Part shown: positions 34,571 to 43,152 of the stretch, one piece after another
Layout: the number at the start of each line of letters is the position of its first letter
How positions within the stretch are numbered: the first letter of the stretch is position 1
From: Edaphocola flava
GTDB lineage: Bacteria > Bacteroidota > Bacteroidia > Chitinophagales > Chitinophagaceae
Assembly: GCF_004118155.1 (NCBI RefSeq)
Contig: NZ_SAIQ01000003.1
Coordinates: 372,001-436,000 of the forward strand
Length of the DNA stretch: 64,000 nt
Reading direction: 5' to 3'
Position numbers and translations under genes: made by a program
Notes under the pieces: model-generated
Seen by the model: only the letters and a program-made list of their open reading frames with translations
Database searches by the model: none
Told to the model about the DNA's origin: nothing

Positions 34571-34864
34571 GATTATAATGCCATCAGAACGAATTATGAC
34601 ACAGCCAGAACAGATTATGATAACAGCAGAGCGGAATATTGATTAGTCAGTATGGATTATTAAGACATCATAATAAATTATAATGTAGTCAAAATGAATT
34701 TCTATGTCTTTAGAATGAATTATGATGCAATAAGAATGGATTATTATGCCATCAGAACGAATTATGACACAGCCAGAACGGATTATGATAACAGCAGAGC
34801 GGAATATGATAACAGCAGAGCGGAATATTGATTAGTCGGTATGGATTATGCTGTAGATAATGAA
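34571..34864 (+). repeat. 21-bp tandem repeat, 14 units
   Basis: Fourteen consecutive 21-base units run without indels from 34571 to 34864, each beginning [GA]A[TA]TAT and mostly ending AGAACG-like. Units 1-4 (34571-34654) and 9-13 (34739-34843) are near-identical blocks, pointing to a duplication of several units. Read in frame, the sharper units encode heptads such as DYNAIRT, NYDTARTand DYDNSRA, but units 4, 5 and 13 carry in-frame stops. An open frame exists upstream (from 34514) without a start codon. It is either a decayed heptad-repeat gene or a noncoding minisatellite. Confidence 0.85.
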
Positions 34865-34869
34865 CAGAT

Positions 34870-34906
34870 ATAAAAAAGCGCAGAAATGAATCCTGCGCTT
34901 TTTTAT
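34870..34906 (+). terminator. Terminator-like hairpin after the 21-bp repeat array
   Basis: Arms 34870-34883 and 34893-34906 form a perfect 14-bp stem with A-tract before and T-tract after. No annotated plus-strand gene lies upstream, so it suggests the repeat array is, or was, transcribed. Confidence 0.75.
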
Positions 34907-34918
34907 TTAATTTAAACG

Positions 34919-35394
34919 GACTATCCGCACGTAGTAACCTATCTTGTCCGTCCTTTTGTCCGGCAACAAAAGGACCAAAAATGCCTTTGTTTTCATCAAG
35001 GCGATTGCATAGCACCGCCATTTTGTACCGTTGCGTGCATTGATCGTTTGAGCTTAACGTGTGATCCGTTCGCTGCTCAACGATCGCAGCTCCACTCCAA
35101 AATGGCTATCGCTGTGATGAAAACAATAAGCGATCTGTACAAATACAGATCGCTTAGAAAGGCCTTATAAATCCGGCGTCAAGAAAATCATTGGCTCGGT
35201 CGATAGAGTTGCAAACCACTGTCTGAACGAAGTGAGTTTGCGTTTGCGACCGACCGACACATTGATTTTTAGCCAGGGATTTATACAGCCTTGATTTTTT
35301 GGCGCTACCTTTTGCATCAAGGTAAAAGGTAGCAAAAGATATATAGGCTACTTAAATTATAATGCTAAACTTTGTTCCCTTTAAGCGGACACTC
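34919..35394 (+). repeat. Foldback intergenic repeat, copy D (full-length, 476 bp)
   Basis: Terminal inverted repeats are GACTATCCGC (34919-34928) and GCGGACACTC (35385-35394). The inside shows nested pairing: hairpin GTCCTTTTGT...ACAAAAGGAC; TTTTCATCA...TGATGAAAA; GCCATTTTG...CAAAATGGC; TTGAGC (35048-35053)...GCTCAA (35075-35080); then the hairpin AAGCGATCTGTA...TACAGATCGCTT and a right part with TACCTTTTGC...GGTAAAAGGTA. Copies A and B look like internal deletions of this form. It has no gene of its own and ends 18 bases before the dnaJ stop. Confidence 0.8.
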
Positions 35395-35412
35395 GGTTAA
35401 TTAAATTTCTAT

Positions 35413-36573
35413 TTAGCTGAATACGTCTTTGATTTTCTCAAAGAAGCTCTTCTCTTTTTTCGCATCTTCGCCCGGCTGAATGTTCGGGGAATCTTTCAGG
35501 GATTCTATCACCGCACGCTCTTCATCGGTCAGGTGCTGCGGAGTCCATATTTTCACCAGGACCAGCTGATCGCCACGGCCATAACCGTTGATATCAGGGA
35601 AGCCCTTACCTTTCAGACGGAAGATCTTACCACTCTGTGTTCCCGGCGGAATTTTAATCTTGGCTTTACCATCAATTGTCGGTACCTCGATCTGCACACC
35701 GAATACTGCATCAGGGAAGGATAAGGACAGCACATATTGTACATCATTACCATCACGGCTCAGTTCTGCATGTCTTTCTTCCTCGATCAGGATAATCAGG
35801 TCACCCGCAGGACCGCCACGCTCGCCCATGTTACCACGGCCGCTCATGCTCAGCTGCATACCATCCTGTACACCTGCCGGTACATCGATAGAGATCGTCT
35901 CTTCGCCATATACCCTGCCCTCGCCTTTACAGCTGGTACATTTGTGGGTAATGGTACTACCCTGTCCGTTACAGGTAGGACAGGGAGATACGGTCTGCAT
36001 CTGCCCCATAAAGGTATTGGTTACACGACGTACCTGTCCGCTACCGCCACAGGTCGCACATTTCTGTACAGAGTTACTGTCTTTGGCACCGGTATTATTA
36101 CAGGTGGTACAACCAACATATTTTTTAACCTTGATCTTTTTATTGACACCATGCGCCATTTCCGCATAAGTGAGCTTCAGCTTTACCCGCAGGTTAGAAC
36201 CGCGGTTTGACTGCGCGCGGCCACCGCCGCCGCCAAACATATCGCCGAATCCACCACCGCCGCCACCAAAGATGTCGCCGAAGTGGCTGAAAATATCATC
36301 CATATTCATACCGCCGCCTCCAAAGCCGCCACCGCCACCTGCGGCACCACTCATACCGGCATGTCCGAAACGATCGTAACGGGCTTTCTTATCCTCATTA
36401 CTCAGTACATCATATGCTTCTGCAGCTTCTTTAAATTTCTCCTCTGCGGCCGCATCGCCCGGGTTACGATCCGGGTGGTACTGTAATGCCAGCTTACGGT
36501 AAGCTTTTTTAATCTCATCAGCAGCAGCCGATTTGCTTACCCCTAACACCTCATAATAATCTCTCTTACTCAT
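35413..36573 (-). CDS. dnaJ: Molecular chaperone DnaJ
   Basis: The Hsp40 co-chaperone that stimulates DnaK ATPase. The 386-residue protein is a full type I DnaJ: J domain with HPDRNPGD (about 33-40), a long Gly/Phe-rich linker ([14 protein letters not shown] and repeats, about 75-125), four zinc-binding CxxCxGxG-type repeats ([32 protein letters not shown]), and the C-terminal substrate-binding domain with [12 protein letters not shown]. It lies 53 bases downstream of grpE in the same direction. dnaK is not in the window. Confidence 0.98.
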   Translation of the reverse strand: MSKRDYYEVLGVSKSAAADEIKKAYRKLALQYHPDRNPGDAAAEEKFKEAAEAYDVLSNEDKKARYDRFGHAGMSGAAGGGGGFGGGGMNMDDIFSHFGDIFGGGGGGFGDMFGGGGGRAQSNRGSNLRVKLKLTYAEMAHGVNKKIKVKKYVGCTTCNNTGAKDSNSVQKCATCGGSGQVRRVTNTFMGQMQTVSPCPTCNGQGSTITHKCTSCKGEGRVYGEETISIDVPAGVQDGMQLSMSGRGNMGERGGPAGDLIILIEEERHAELSRDGNDVQYVLSLSFPDAVFGVQIEVPTIDGKAKIKIPPGTQSGKIFRLKGKGFPDINGYGRGDQLVLVKIWTPQHLTDEERAVIESLKDSPNIQPGEDAKKEKSFFEKIKDVFS

Positions 36574-36626
36574 GGTCTGTTATTGCCCTAAGGCGGTATA
36601 ATTTGTAAAAAATTCGGGTTATTATA

Positions 36627-37187
36627 TTATTTGCCTACCACCACTTTCGCGTGACGGATCAGTTTATCGTTCAGGTAATAGCCTTTCTGCAGCTCATCGA
36701 TCACCTTGCCCTGCATATCAGGAGTCGGCGACGGAATCTCTGTAATGGCTTCATGGAATTCTACGTCAAACTCGGCGCCTTTGGTTTCCATAGCTTTCAG
36801 GCCTTTAGACTCCAGTACACGTTTCAGTTTGTTTAATACCAGGATGGTACCACTTTTGATCTGAGCCACATCATCAGACTGCTCCATTTGTTGCACTGCA
36901 CGATCACTGTCATCCAGTACTTCCAGCAGGTCAATCATCAGGTCTTTGCTCGCAGTTTGCATCAGTTCAATGCGTTCTTTAGCATTACGCTTACGGAAGT
37001 TATCAAACTCTGCCACCTGGCGCAGGTATTTGTCTTTCATATCTGCCAACTCGGCTTTTACTTTATCCAATTCCGACATTTCGTCACCTGATGCGGTGTT
37101 TGCAGCAGTTTCCTGTTCGGTATTTTCCGCCTGCTGTTCCTGGTTCAGTTCCTGCTCCTGGTTCGTGTTTTGCTCCGTTGTTGCCAT
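36627..37187 (-). CDS. grpE: Nucleotide exchange factor GrpE
   Basis: GrpE releases ADP from DnaK. The 186-residue protein has a long acidic, Gln/Glu-rich N-terminal region (about 1-45), a coiled-coil dimer helix (ELADMKDKYLRQVAEFDNFRKRN, core RQVAEFDNFRKR near 60-71), and the C-terminal beta-wing domain with GAEFDVEFHEAIT and GYYLNDKLIRHAKVVVG. The start is ATG 37185-37187, where the acidic leader begins. A much longer in-frame start overlaps the divergent gene's promoter and adds an unlikely Cys-rich sequence. It is the first gene of the grpE-dnaJ unit. A GCAACAA-N13-TTGTTGC inverted repeat (37224-37250) lies upstream. Confidence 0.96.
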   Translation of the reverse strand: MATTEQNTNQEQELNQEQQAENTEQETAANTASGDEMSELDKVKAELADMKDKYLRQVAEFDNFRKRNAKERIELMQTASKDLMIDLLEVLDDSDRAVQQMEQSDDVAQIKSGTILVLNKLKRVLESKGLKAMETKGAEFDVEFHEAITEIPSPTPDMQGKVIDELQKGYYLNDKLIRHAKVVVGK

Positions 37188-37223
37188 ATGTAATACGTTT
37201 ATATTGTTAGGTTGATGATTTAC

Positions 37224-37250
37224 GCAACAATATATGTTCAATTTTGTTGC
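37224..37250. promoter_or_regulatory. Inverted repeat upstream of grpE (possible operator)
   Basis: GCAACAA (37224-37230) and TTGTTGC (37244-37250) are exact inverted copies. The site lies in the 167-base spacer between grpE and the divergent BamA-like gene. It does not match the CIRCE element, so the regulator is unknown. Confidence 0.3.
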
Positions 37251-37320
37251 CAAAGCCTGTTTTTTGTCAAAATGTCGGTAGATAGCTATGCTCATTAACG
37301 GATTAATTGTATTTGGACCC

Positions 37321-37349
37321 TTGCAGCTACCGGATAAATAGTACCTTTG
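37321..37349 (+). promoter_or_regulatory. Promoter of the BamA-like gene (TTG ... TACCTTTG) 5 bases before a GTG start
   Basis: TTG 37321-37323 and TACCTTTG 37342-37349, spacer 18 bases. CACCC separates the box from GTG at 37355, so the mRNA should begin at or next to the start codon. Confidence 0.65.
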
Positions 37350-37354
37350 CACCC

Positions 37355-38719
37355 GTGCGTTTTCTGCTGTATTTTACGGTCTGTTTACTGTTACTGGTGT
37401 CTCCGGCACCGGCACAGCAGCGCGTGTGCATTGATTCGATCATTTTCGAAGGCAATCACCGCACACAGGCCACTTTTATGGAGCGCGAACTTAATTTCAG
37501 CCAGGGGCAATGCCTGCCTGCTGATTCACTGCCTCATCTGTTGCAAGTAGCAGAACAACGCTTATTCAATACCCAGTTATTCAACCAGGCGACCGCCGAT
37601 ACCTTCACAACAGAAGGCCTGTATGTAGTTCGTTTTACGGTGAAAGAACGTTTTCCCATTTTCCCTAAACCTAATCTTGAATTTGCCGACCGCAATTTCA
37701 ATGTATGGTGGACAGAGCAGCACCGCAAGCTGAACCGGCTGAACGTGGGCCTAACCCTGCTGCATAATAATGTAAACGGTAGAAGAGATATACTGGGTGT
37801 TGGCGCACAGCTCGGGTATACGAAGAAATTTCTGCTGAGTTATGAGCGTCCTTTCATGGATGCCCGTAAACAGCACGGACTGGGTGCGTCTGTTCAATAC
37901 CTCCAAAACCTGGAGTTTAGTTATATTACAGACAGCAATAAACTGCGCTTTGCACGATTCGAAACGCAACCGGCATTGCGATTGGCCGAGGCTGCTATAT
38001 GGTATACCTACAGGCCGCAGTTTGCCACACGACACATCCTCAAAACAACCTTACAACAATATTCTATACATGATAGTATTGCCAATCTGCTGAACCCGGA
38101 TTACCTGGGCAATGGCCGCACATCGGCTACAGTGCTGAACCTGGAGTACCGGCTGGAACACAATAAAGTAGATAACTGGAACTATCCGCTCAAGGGTTCC
38201 CGTTTTATCGGCATTGCAGCTTATCAGCAGGTCATCAAAGGAGCAGGCATGCCTTCCCTGCACCTGCAATATGATTATTACCGTAACCCCTTTCCGAAAT
38301 GGTATATCTCCAGCATCAGCAGGGGCCGTATCGCTTTTAACAAAGAGGTGCCCTATATCTTCCAGCGCAATATGGGCTATGATTATGATGTGATGCGGGG
38401 TTATGAATACTTTGTTATGGATGGCAGCATATTTGCCCTGACCCGCGCCAATATAAAAAGGACACTGATTGACCGCAGCATTAAATTACCCATCAAATAT
38501 TTCCAGGTGGTGCCGGTAAGGGTATATGCCAAAGTCTTTGCAGATGCGGGCTATACCTACCGTAAAGATATCGGCAACCAGTATCTGAACAATAAATTCC
38601 TGTACAGTTACGGAATTGGACTGGATATTGTAACTTTATATGATATTAAAATCCGGCTGGAGTATACATTCAATCGAGAAGGCCTTAAAGACCTGTATAT
38701 ACATAAGTCAGGAGAATAA
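37355..38719 (+). CDS. BamA/TamA-like outer-membrane protein with one POTRA-like domain
   Basis: The 454-residue Omp85-superfamily protein has a signal peptide (RFLLYFTVCLLLLVSPAPAQ, cleaved near residue 21), one POTRA-like domain (DSIIFEGNHRTQATFMERE to about 105) and a 16-strand-type barrel region ending LRLEYTFNREG and a short extension. It is too short to be BamA itself (which has five POTRA domains). Its role may be surface-protein assembly or an enzyme barrel like those of patatin/Omp85 families, but it lacks a catalytic domain. GTG 37355 is the only start that yields the signal peptide and is consistent with the promoter. nadK begins 9 bases after its stop. Confidence 0.82.
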   Translation: MRFLLYFTVCLLLLVSPAPAQQRVCIDSIIFEGNHRTQATFMERELNFSQGQCLPADSLPHLLQVAEQRLFNTQLFNQATADTFTTEGLYVVRFTVKERFPIFPKPNLEFADRNFNVWWTEQHRKLNRLNVGLTLLHNNVNGRRDILGVGAQLGYTKKFLLSYERPFMDARKQHGLGASVQYLQNLEFSYITDSNKLRFARFETQPALRLAEAAIWYTYRPQFATRHILKTTLQQYSIHDSIANLLNPDYLGNGRTSATVLNLEYRLEHNKVDNWNYPLKGSRFIGIAAYQQVIKGAGMPSLHLQYDYYRNPFPKWYISSISRGRIAFNKEVPYIFQRNMGYDYDVMRGYEYFVMDGSIFALTRANIKRTLIDRSIKLPIKYFQVVPVRVYAKVFADAGYTYRKDIGNQYLNNKFLYSYGIGLDIVTLYDIKIRLEYTFNREGLKDLYIHKSGE

Positions 38720-38727
38720 TTATACGC

Positions 38728-39606
38728 ATGAGAATAGCACTATACAACAGGGTTTTCGAACCGTCTGATATTCCATTTTTCAAGCAGCTGATCTCGCTGC
38801 TGCATTCTTACCGTTTCGAGATCGTCCTTTACAAAGACTTTTACGAACGGCTGCAAAGCAGTATAGAACTGGATTACACGCCTACCCTGTTTACCAATCA
38901 TACCGACCTCAATCATGATATAGATCTGATGCTGAGCCTCGGGGGTGATGGTACGATGCTGGATACCGTATGTTTTGTACATGATTCCAATATTCCTACA
39001 CTGGGTGTAAACCTGGGCAGACTGGGCTTCCTGGCCGATGTAAACCAGGACGAAATTGCCATTGCTGTAAAAGCGCTGGCATTGGGTTCCTACTCTATAG
39101 AGAAACGTTCGCTTATACACCTCGACTCCAGCGAGCCATTGTTTGGAGATTATCCTTTTGCCTTGAATGAGTTCACCCTGCATCGGAAGGACTCTTCTTC
39201 AATGATCAAAATACATACTTTCCTGAACGGTGATTTCCTGAATACTTACTGGGCCGATGGCCTTATCGTTGCGACTCCAACGGGTTCTACGGGTTATTCT
39301 CTAAGCTGTAGCGGGCCGCTGGTCTTCCCTACTGCCGGAAACTTTATCCTGACACCGGTTGCTCCGCATAACCTGAATATACGCCCGATCATTGTTCCGG
39401 ACGATACCATTATTTCTTTTGAAGTAGAGGGCCGTACCGATCAGTTCCTGTGTACACTGGACTCGCGCGTGGCTACGATCAACAGTAAAATACAGCTTGC
39501 CGTGAAGAAGGAACGCTTCGGCCTGAACCTGATCCGCCTGGATGAGCATAACTTCCTCAATACAATTCGCAAGAAACTGTTCTGGGGCATCGATACGCGA
39601 AATTAA
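38728..39606 (+). CDS. nadK: NAD kinase
   Basis: This cytoplasmic enzyme makes NADP from NAD and ATP (or polyphosphate). The 292-residue protein has the diacylglycerol-kinase-like fold with the nucleotide motif LGGDGTMLD (71-79), GVNLGRLGFL (about 89-98), a NEFTLHR segment (about 143-149) and PTGSTGYSLSCSGPLV (about 177-192). It has full family length. It lies 9 bases after the BamA-like gene and is therefore probably in the same transcript. That pairing looks incidental, since the two have no known joint role. Confidence 0.95.
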   Translation: MRIALYNRVFEPSDIPFFKQLISLLHSYRFEIVLYKDFYERLQSSIELDYTPTLFTNHTDLNHDIDLMLSLGGDGTMLDTVCFVHDSNIPTLGVNLGRLGFLADVNQDEIAIAVKALALGSYSIEKRSLIHLDSSEPLFGDYPFALNEFTLHRKDSSSMIKIHTFLNGDFLNTYWADGLIVATPTGSTGYSLSCSGPLVFPTAGNFILTPVAPHNLNIRPIIVPDDTIISFEVEGRTDQFLCTLDSRVATINSKIQLAVKKERFGLNLIRLDEHNFLNTIRKKLFWGIDTRN

Positions 39607-39644
39607 TTCCGGTCCCGGACAGGATTTTATATTATGGATTATTG

Positions 39645-39652
39645 TACATTTG
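39645..39652 (+). promoter_or_regulatory. -7 promoter box (TACATTTG) for lemA
   Basis: An exact TAnnTTTG match 24 bases before the ATG at 39677. No TTG is evident at the -33 position. Confidence 0.5.
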
Positions 39653-39676
39653 AGTAAATAATTAAACACAAGAAAT

Positions 39677-40258
39677 ATGAAAAAACGCTTATTACCTTTA
39701 CTGAGCCTGCTGGCTGTAATGTTCTTCTTCAGCTCCTGCAGTTATAACTCCATGGTAAAAAAAGATGAAACGGTGAAGTCGAAATGGGGAGAAGTACAAA
39801 CCCAATACCAGCGCAGAGCTGACCTGATCACTAACCTGGTGAATACAGTAAAAGGCGCTGCTGCCAATGAAAGAGGTACACTGGAAGCAGTGATCAATGC
39901 ACGCGCAAAAGCAACGCAGATCACCGTAAACGCTGATGACCTGTCTCCTGAAAAAATCAAGGAATACCAGGCTGCACAAGGCGAGCTGAGCCAGGCATTA
40001 GGTAAACTGATGATGCTGACAGAAGCTTATCCTGACCTGAAAACCAATCAGAACTTCCTCGCTTTGCAGGATGAGATTGCCGGAACGGAAAACAGAATTG
40101 GCGTAGCCCGTAAGAACTTTAATGAATCTGTACAGGAGTACAATAGCTCTATTCGCAGCTTCCCGGCCAATATCACTGCAAAAATGTTCGGCTTCAAAGA
40201 GAAAGGATATTTCGAAGCTGATGCTACAGCACAAAAAGCACCTGAAGTAAAATTCTAA
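39677..40258 (+). CDS. lemA: LemA-family lipoprotein
   Basis: The 193-residue protein has a lipoprotein signal (hydrophobic core, FFFSSC with Cys near 21), then the LemA helical bundle: SKWGEVQTQYQRRADLITNLVNTV (core QRRADLITNLVNTV near 46-59) and a second long helix with NFNESVQEYNSSIRSFP (about 154-170). LemA proteins are thought to act in envelope remodelling or stress and often sit in an operon with TPM-domain genes. Here those genes are at 9.1-10.4 kb. Its own promoter and a 26-bp terminator mark it as monocistronic. Confidence 0.92.
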   Translation: MKKRLLPLLSLLAVMFFFSSCSYNSMVKKDETVKSKWGEVQTQYQRRADLITNLVNTVKGAAANERGTLEAVINARAKATQITVNADDLSPEKIKEYQAAQGELSQALGKLMMLTEAYPDLKTNQNFLALQDEIAGTENRIGVARKNFNESVQEYNSSIRSFPANITAKMFGFKEKGYFEADATAQKAPEVKF

Positions 40259-40265
40259 AATATCA

Positions 40266-40320
40266 ATACATAAAAAATCTGCGGCGCTGTTGTAAACAGC
40301 GCCGCAGATTTTTTATGTAT
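40266..40320 (+). terminator. lemA terminator, 26-bp perfect stem
   Basis: Arms 40266-40291 and 40295-40320 are exact inverted repeats with a 3-base loop. The stem includes six A/T pairs next to the GC-rich core. Confidence 0.9.
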
Positions 40321-40428
40321 AAGTACCATTGTTGCAAATATGAAAATCCAGTCTGGGACAAGGTTCAAACTTGCAACAGATAATTTGATCAGGCTACCAT
40401 GTAATGAGCATCCTAAAGCCCGAAGGGC

Positions 40429-40481
40429 ACCAATATATAAAGGTTCCCGCGGCTGCGCCGCGGGAACCTTTATATATTGGT
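40429..40481 (-). terminator. SRPBCC gene terminator, 25-bp perfect stem
   Basis: Arms 40429-40453 and 40457-40481 are exact inverted repeats around TGC. It lies 23 bases beyond the stop of the minus-strand SRPBCC gene. The interval between the two hairpins (40321-40428) has no gene. Confidence 0.85.
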
Positions 40482-40503
40482 ATTGGTTGAATGAAATGAT
40501 TAT

Positions 40504-41034
40504 TTATTGTGCTTCGCTGATCGCTTTCAGATCCTGTAAGCCTTTGCCGAAATCTTTATCCAGGAACTTCCCCATAAAGGTTCCGAATATAAAGTTCATC
40601 GGGTACTGATAATCGGTATCGAATGTCCAGGTCACGCTTGTATGCGTTTCGTCTCCGTTCAGCAGCAGGTCCGCTTTCGCAGGCGTTTTGCTTGGTCCAA
40701 ACTCCAGGGACAATCCTGTTTTATCCATAGGCACCAGGCTGGTTATGGTCATCTTACCATCGCCCATTTGCTCACTTTTCCATACATAAGCGGCACCTAC
40801 ATTACCATCATCTCCGGTAATCTGCGAGGTCATTTTAGGATCCATCTTCATCCATGGCATCCATTTAATAATAGCACTCAGGCTGTTGACATTGTTCCAG
40901 ACTTTACTCTTGGCTGCCGCAATCTCTACTTTCTTTTCGAAATGATAATGCTTCGGCGCAAAGAGTCCCCCGACCAGTACTACTGCTATGATCAGCAGGA
41001 GTATAATCCCGATAACTTTTAAAACTTTTTTCAT
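40504..41034 (-). CDS. SRPBCC-family membrane-anchored protein
   Basis: The 176-residue protein has an N-terminal transmembrane anchor (about residues 5-25, [18 protein letters not shown]) and a START/polyketide-cyclase-like (SRPBCC) domain with [17 protein letters not shown] (core [11 protein letters not shown]), [11 protein letters not shown] and [15 protein letters not shown]. Such domains bind hydrophobic ligands in a helix-grip pocket. The ligand is unknown. It is a single gene transcribed from the box at 41057-41064 and divergent from dtd. Confidence 0.82.
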   Translation of the reverse strand: MKKVLKVIGIILLLIIAVVLVGGLFAPKHYHFEKKVEIAAAKSKVWNNVNSLSAIIKWMPWMKMDPKMTSQITGDDGNVGAAYVWKSEQMGDGKMTITSLVPMDKTGLSLEFGPSKTPAKADLLLNGDETHTSVTWTFDTDYQYPMNFIFGTFMGKFLDKDFGKGLQDLKAISEAQ

Positions 41035-41056
41035 AATCCTCCTATTGTTGTTACGG

Positions 41057-41064
41057 CAAAAATA
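41057..41064 (-). promoter_or_regulatory. -7 promoter box (TATTTTTG, minus strand) for the SRPBCC gene
   Basis: CAAAAATA on the plus strand reads TATTTTTG on the minus strand. It is 22 bases upstream of the ATG at 41034. Confidence 0.45.
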
Positions 41065-41103
41065 CTACTTTTAACAGAACCGAATAGTAAGCGACAGATA
41101 AAC

Positions 41104-41553
41104 ATGAAACTAGTAGTACAAAGGGTAAAAGAAGCGTCCGTTACCATTGATCATAAACAGCACAGCCACATCAACCAGGGACTACTGGTTCTACTTGGTA
41201 TTGGTACAGATGATACGGAAGATGATATACGCTACCTGAGCCAGAAACTGGTACAGCTCCGCATCTTCAGTGATGAACAGGGTTTAATGAACCTTTCTGT
41301 AAAAGATATTAATGGAGAGATACTGATCGTAAGCCAGTTTACCCTGATGGCTGCTACGCGCAAAGGCAACCGCCCATCTTTTATACAGGCTGCCCGCCCG
41401 GAGACAGCTATTCCCTTGTATGAACAGTTTTGTGCCGCCACTGCTGCCCTGCTGGATAAACCTGTTGCCACCGGTATATTCGGTGCCGATATGCAGGTGG
41501 GCTTAATTAATGACGGTCCGGTAACGATTATTATAGATAGCAAGCAAGCCTAG
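41104..41553 (+). CDS. dtd: D-aminoacyl-tRNA deacylase
   Basis: This enzyme frees D-amino acids (and glycine) from mischarged tRNA. The 149-residue protein starts [15 protein letters not shown], and has [18 protein letters not shown] (SQFTL near 79-83, the cross-subunit loop) and the Gly-Pro motif near the end ([10 protein letters not shown], about 138-147). It is full length. It is convergent with the next gene and the two stops share the sequence CTAG (41550-41553), with no terminator hairpin between them. Confidence 0.96.
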   Translation: MKLVVQRVKEASVTIDHKQHSHINQGLLVLLGIGTDDTEDDIRYLSQKLVQLRIFSDEQGLMNLSVKDINGEILIVSQFTLMAATRKGNRPSFIQAARPETAIPLYEQFCAATAALLDKPVATGIFGADMQVGLINDGPVTIIIDSKQA

Positions 41554-42563
41554 CGAACCAGTTTTACATTGTCAGGCAGCTCCTCTGCAATACGCTTCAG
41601 CCGGCCTTTCCGGCTGTCTGCACGGCCGGCCCAGTCATAGGTTTTACCCCCAGTCAGAATACGGACGCCACATTGATTACCCTGTTCATAAATGGTATAA
41701 GTAGCACCTTTATTTTTAAACTGCAGGGTATTGTCTTTGACATTATAAGTAAAGTCTGCTGTACCCGCCGATTCCGGATAAGACAACTCTACCCTTTCTT
41801 CCTTATCCTGCAAGGCATAATACAACGTATTATCCTGCAAGAATAAAGTGAGCAGTTTATCATTCTTCTCTACCGTAAAAGCAAAGCGAATAGCCACCTC
41901 ATCTATAGAAACAATCTCAGTTACAGTAGTCTGCATCTTCTTTCCATCCCAGTGCCTGCGGGTCAGGGTCCCGAAAGGATAGCGTCCTCCTGAAAAATCC
42001 TCTTCTACCACTTCACGCTCTTCCGGCGTATTATTGACTACTTCAAACGAAGAGAGCTGATGCCAGCAGCAACCGCTTTTAGTCATGGTGTACAGTCTTT
42101 TTTCTGCTTCATTTACTTCAAACAGACCACAGTATTCCTGTGCCAGGCGGGTGAATGTTGGACTATGGGTAAACCCTCCTTTATGTCCCAGGTATATCTG
42201 GAAAGAAGGTCCGTGATAGCAACTGTTCTGGCCATCTTCAATAGCCAGATCTTTGATGCCGTCAAAGTTTACATCCAGGTACTGCACTACACTTTGTTCA
42301 CCATATGGTAACTCGCGGATATTAGCTACAACTTTGCCGTCATGCAGTTCTAAGGCCAGTTCTTCCGACTCCACTTTCAGTAATTCCTTATCCTGGAGGT
42401 TGTATACAGCAACCCAGCCGGGGCTGAATACTTCTGCGGTATCCTTAATAAATACTTTGGCATAATACTGATCTGAAAAATGATCAATCTTATAAGTTGT
42501 CTGTGCGGCAACCTGCTGCAGACCAGCCAGAATACAACATGAGATGATAAGGATACGGTGCAT
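41550..42563 (-). CDS. Secreted XAC2610-like protein, unknown function
   Basis: The 337-residue protein has a signal peptide ending near VAAQT (about residue 21). A first beta-rich part contains the calcium-loop-like [17 protein letters not shown] (core DVNFDGIKD, near 92-100), typical of XAC2610-related and FG-GAP-like exported proteins, then a CCWHQLSSF segment with a vicinal Cys pair. The second half resembles a separate beta domain with WDGKKM and [12 protein letters not shown]. The role is unknown. Its stop overlaps that of dtd by four bases. Confidence 0.7.
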   Translation of the reverse strand: MHRILIISCCILAGLQQVAAQTTYKIDHFSDQYYAKVFIKDTAEVFSPGWVAVYNLQDKELLKVESEELALELHDGKVVANIRELPYGEQSVVQYLDVNFDGIKDLAIEDGQNSCYHGPSFQIYLGHKGGFTHSPTFTRLAQEYCGLFEVNEAEKRLYTMTKSGCCWHQLSSFEVVNNTPEEREVVEEDFSGGRYPFGTLTRRHWDGKKMQTTVTEIVSIDEVAIRFAFTVEKNDKLLTLFLQDNTLYYALQDKEERVELSYPESAGTADFTYNVKDNTLQFKNKGATYTIYEQGNQCGVRILTGGKTYDWAGRADSRKGRLKRIAEELPDNVKLVR

Positions 42564-42606
42564 ATGCAGGAGTATTTACACCCTGCAAACTACAGTATTT
42601 TTTACT

Positions 42607-42614
42607 TATTTTTG
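42607..42614 (+). promoter_or_regulatory. -7 promoter box (TATTTTTG) for the OsmC gene
   Basis: TATTTTTG matches TAnnTTTG and is 34 bases before the ATG at 42649. Confidence 0.45.
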
Positions 42615-42648
42615 AATACATACCTCACTCAAGATAATCATCAATACT

Positions 42649-43116
42649 ATGGCTACTCATCATCAATACCAGACACATATTACCTGGACCGGCAATAATG
42701 GTACAGGCACCAGTAGTTACCGCGAATATGAACGCAGTCACCTGATAGACCTTCCGGGTAAGGCGCCTATTGCGGCCTCTTCTGATCCGGCTTTCCGGGG
42801 CGACGCATCAAAACACAATCCAGAAGAACTGCTGCTGGCCTCGCTTTCCTCCTGTCATATGCTGTGGTACCTGCACCTCTGTGCCGATGCCGGCATCATT
42901 GTACTGGCTTATGAAGATGAGGCAAAGGCTACTATGGATGAGGTGGAAGGCGGAGGGCAATTTACGGCTGCAACACTATACCCATTGGTTACTGTTGCAG
43001 AAGAATCTATGATTCCGAAAGCGTATGCCCTGCATGAACAGGCACATGCCTCCTGCTTCATTGCCCGTTCGGTCAATTTTCCGGTGACGCAACAACCTAA
43101 AATACAAACTCCGTAA
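42649..43116 (+). CDS. OsmC-family peroxide/thiol reductase-like protein
   Basis: The 155-residue protein has the OsmC fold with the two redox-active cysteines at 69 (LASLSSCHM) and 136 (HASCFIA), and the upstream catalytic-site context NPEELLLAS. Members detoxify organic hydroperoxides with dihydrolipoyl or other thiols. Cys-to-Cys spacing of 67 and the length fit the YhfA/OsmC branch rather than Ohr. It has its own promoter and sits 36 bases before a secreted unknown that may be cotranscribed. Confidence 0.88.
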   Translation: MATHHQYQTHITWTGNNGTGTSSYREYERSHLIDLPGKAPIAASSDPAFRGDASKHNPEELLLASLSSCHMLWYLHLCADAGIIVLAYEDEAKATMDEVEGGGQFTAATLYPLVTVAEESMIPKAYALHEQAHASCFIARSVNFPVTQQPKIQTP

Positions 43117-43152
43117 TGTAGTCCTATACTGCATTACAACAATTATAAAAAG

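Noticed and set aside
34571-34864. The 21-bp repeat as a CRISPR array
   Set aside because: Units are directly joined with no spacers, they vary in sequence, and no cas genes are present.
34752-35021. Minus-strand frame over the end of the 21-bp repeat and the start of foldback copy D
   Set aside because: It consists only of repeat sequence, crosses the terminator hairpin, and a parallel frame appears over copy C. No promoter fits it.
35990-36390. Pro-rich frames antisense to dnaJ
   Set aside because: They mirror the Gly/Phe-rich and Cys-repeat codons of dnaJ on the other strand and have no start or promoter of their own.
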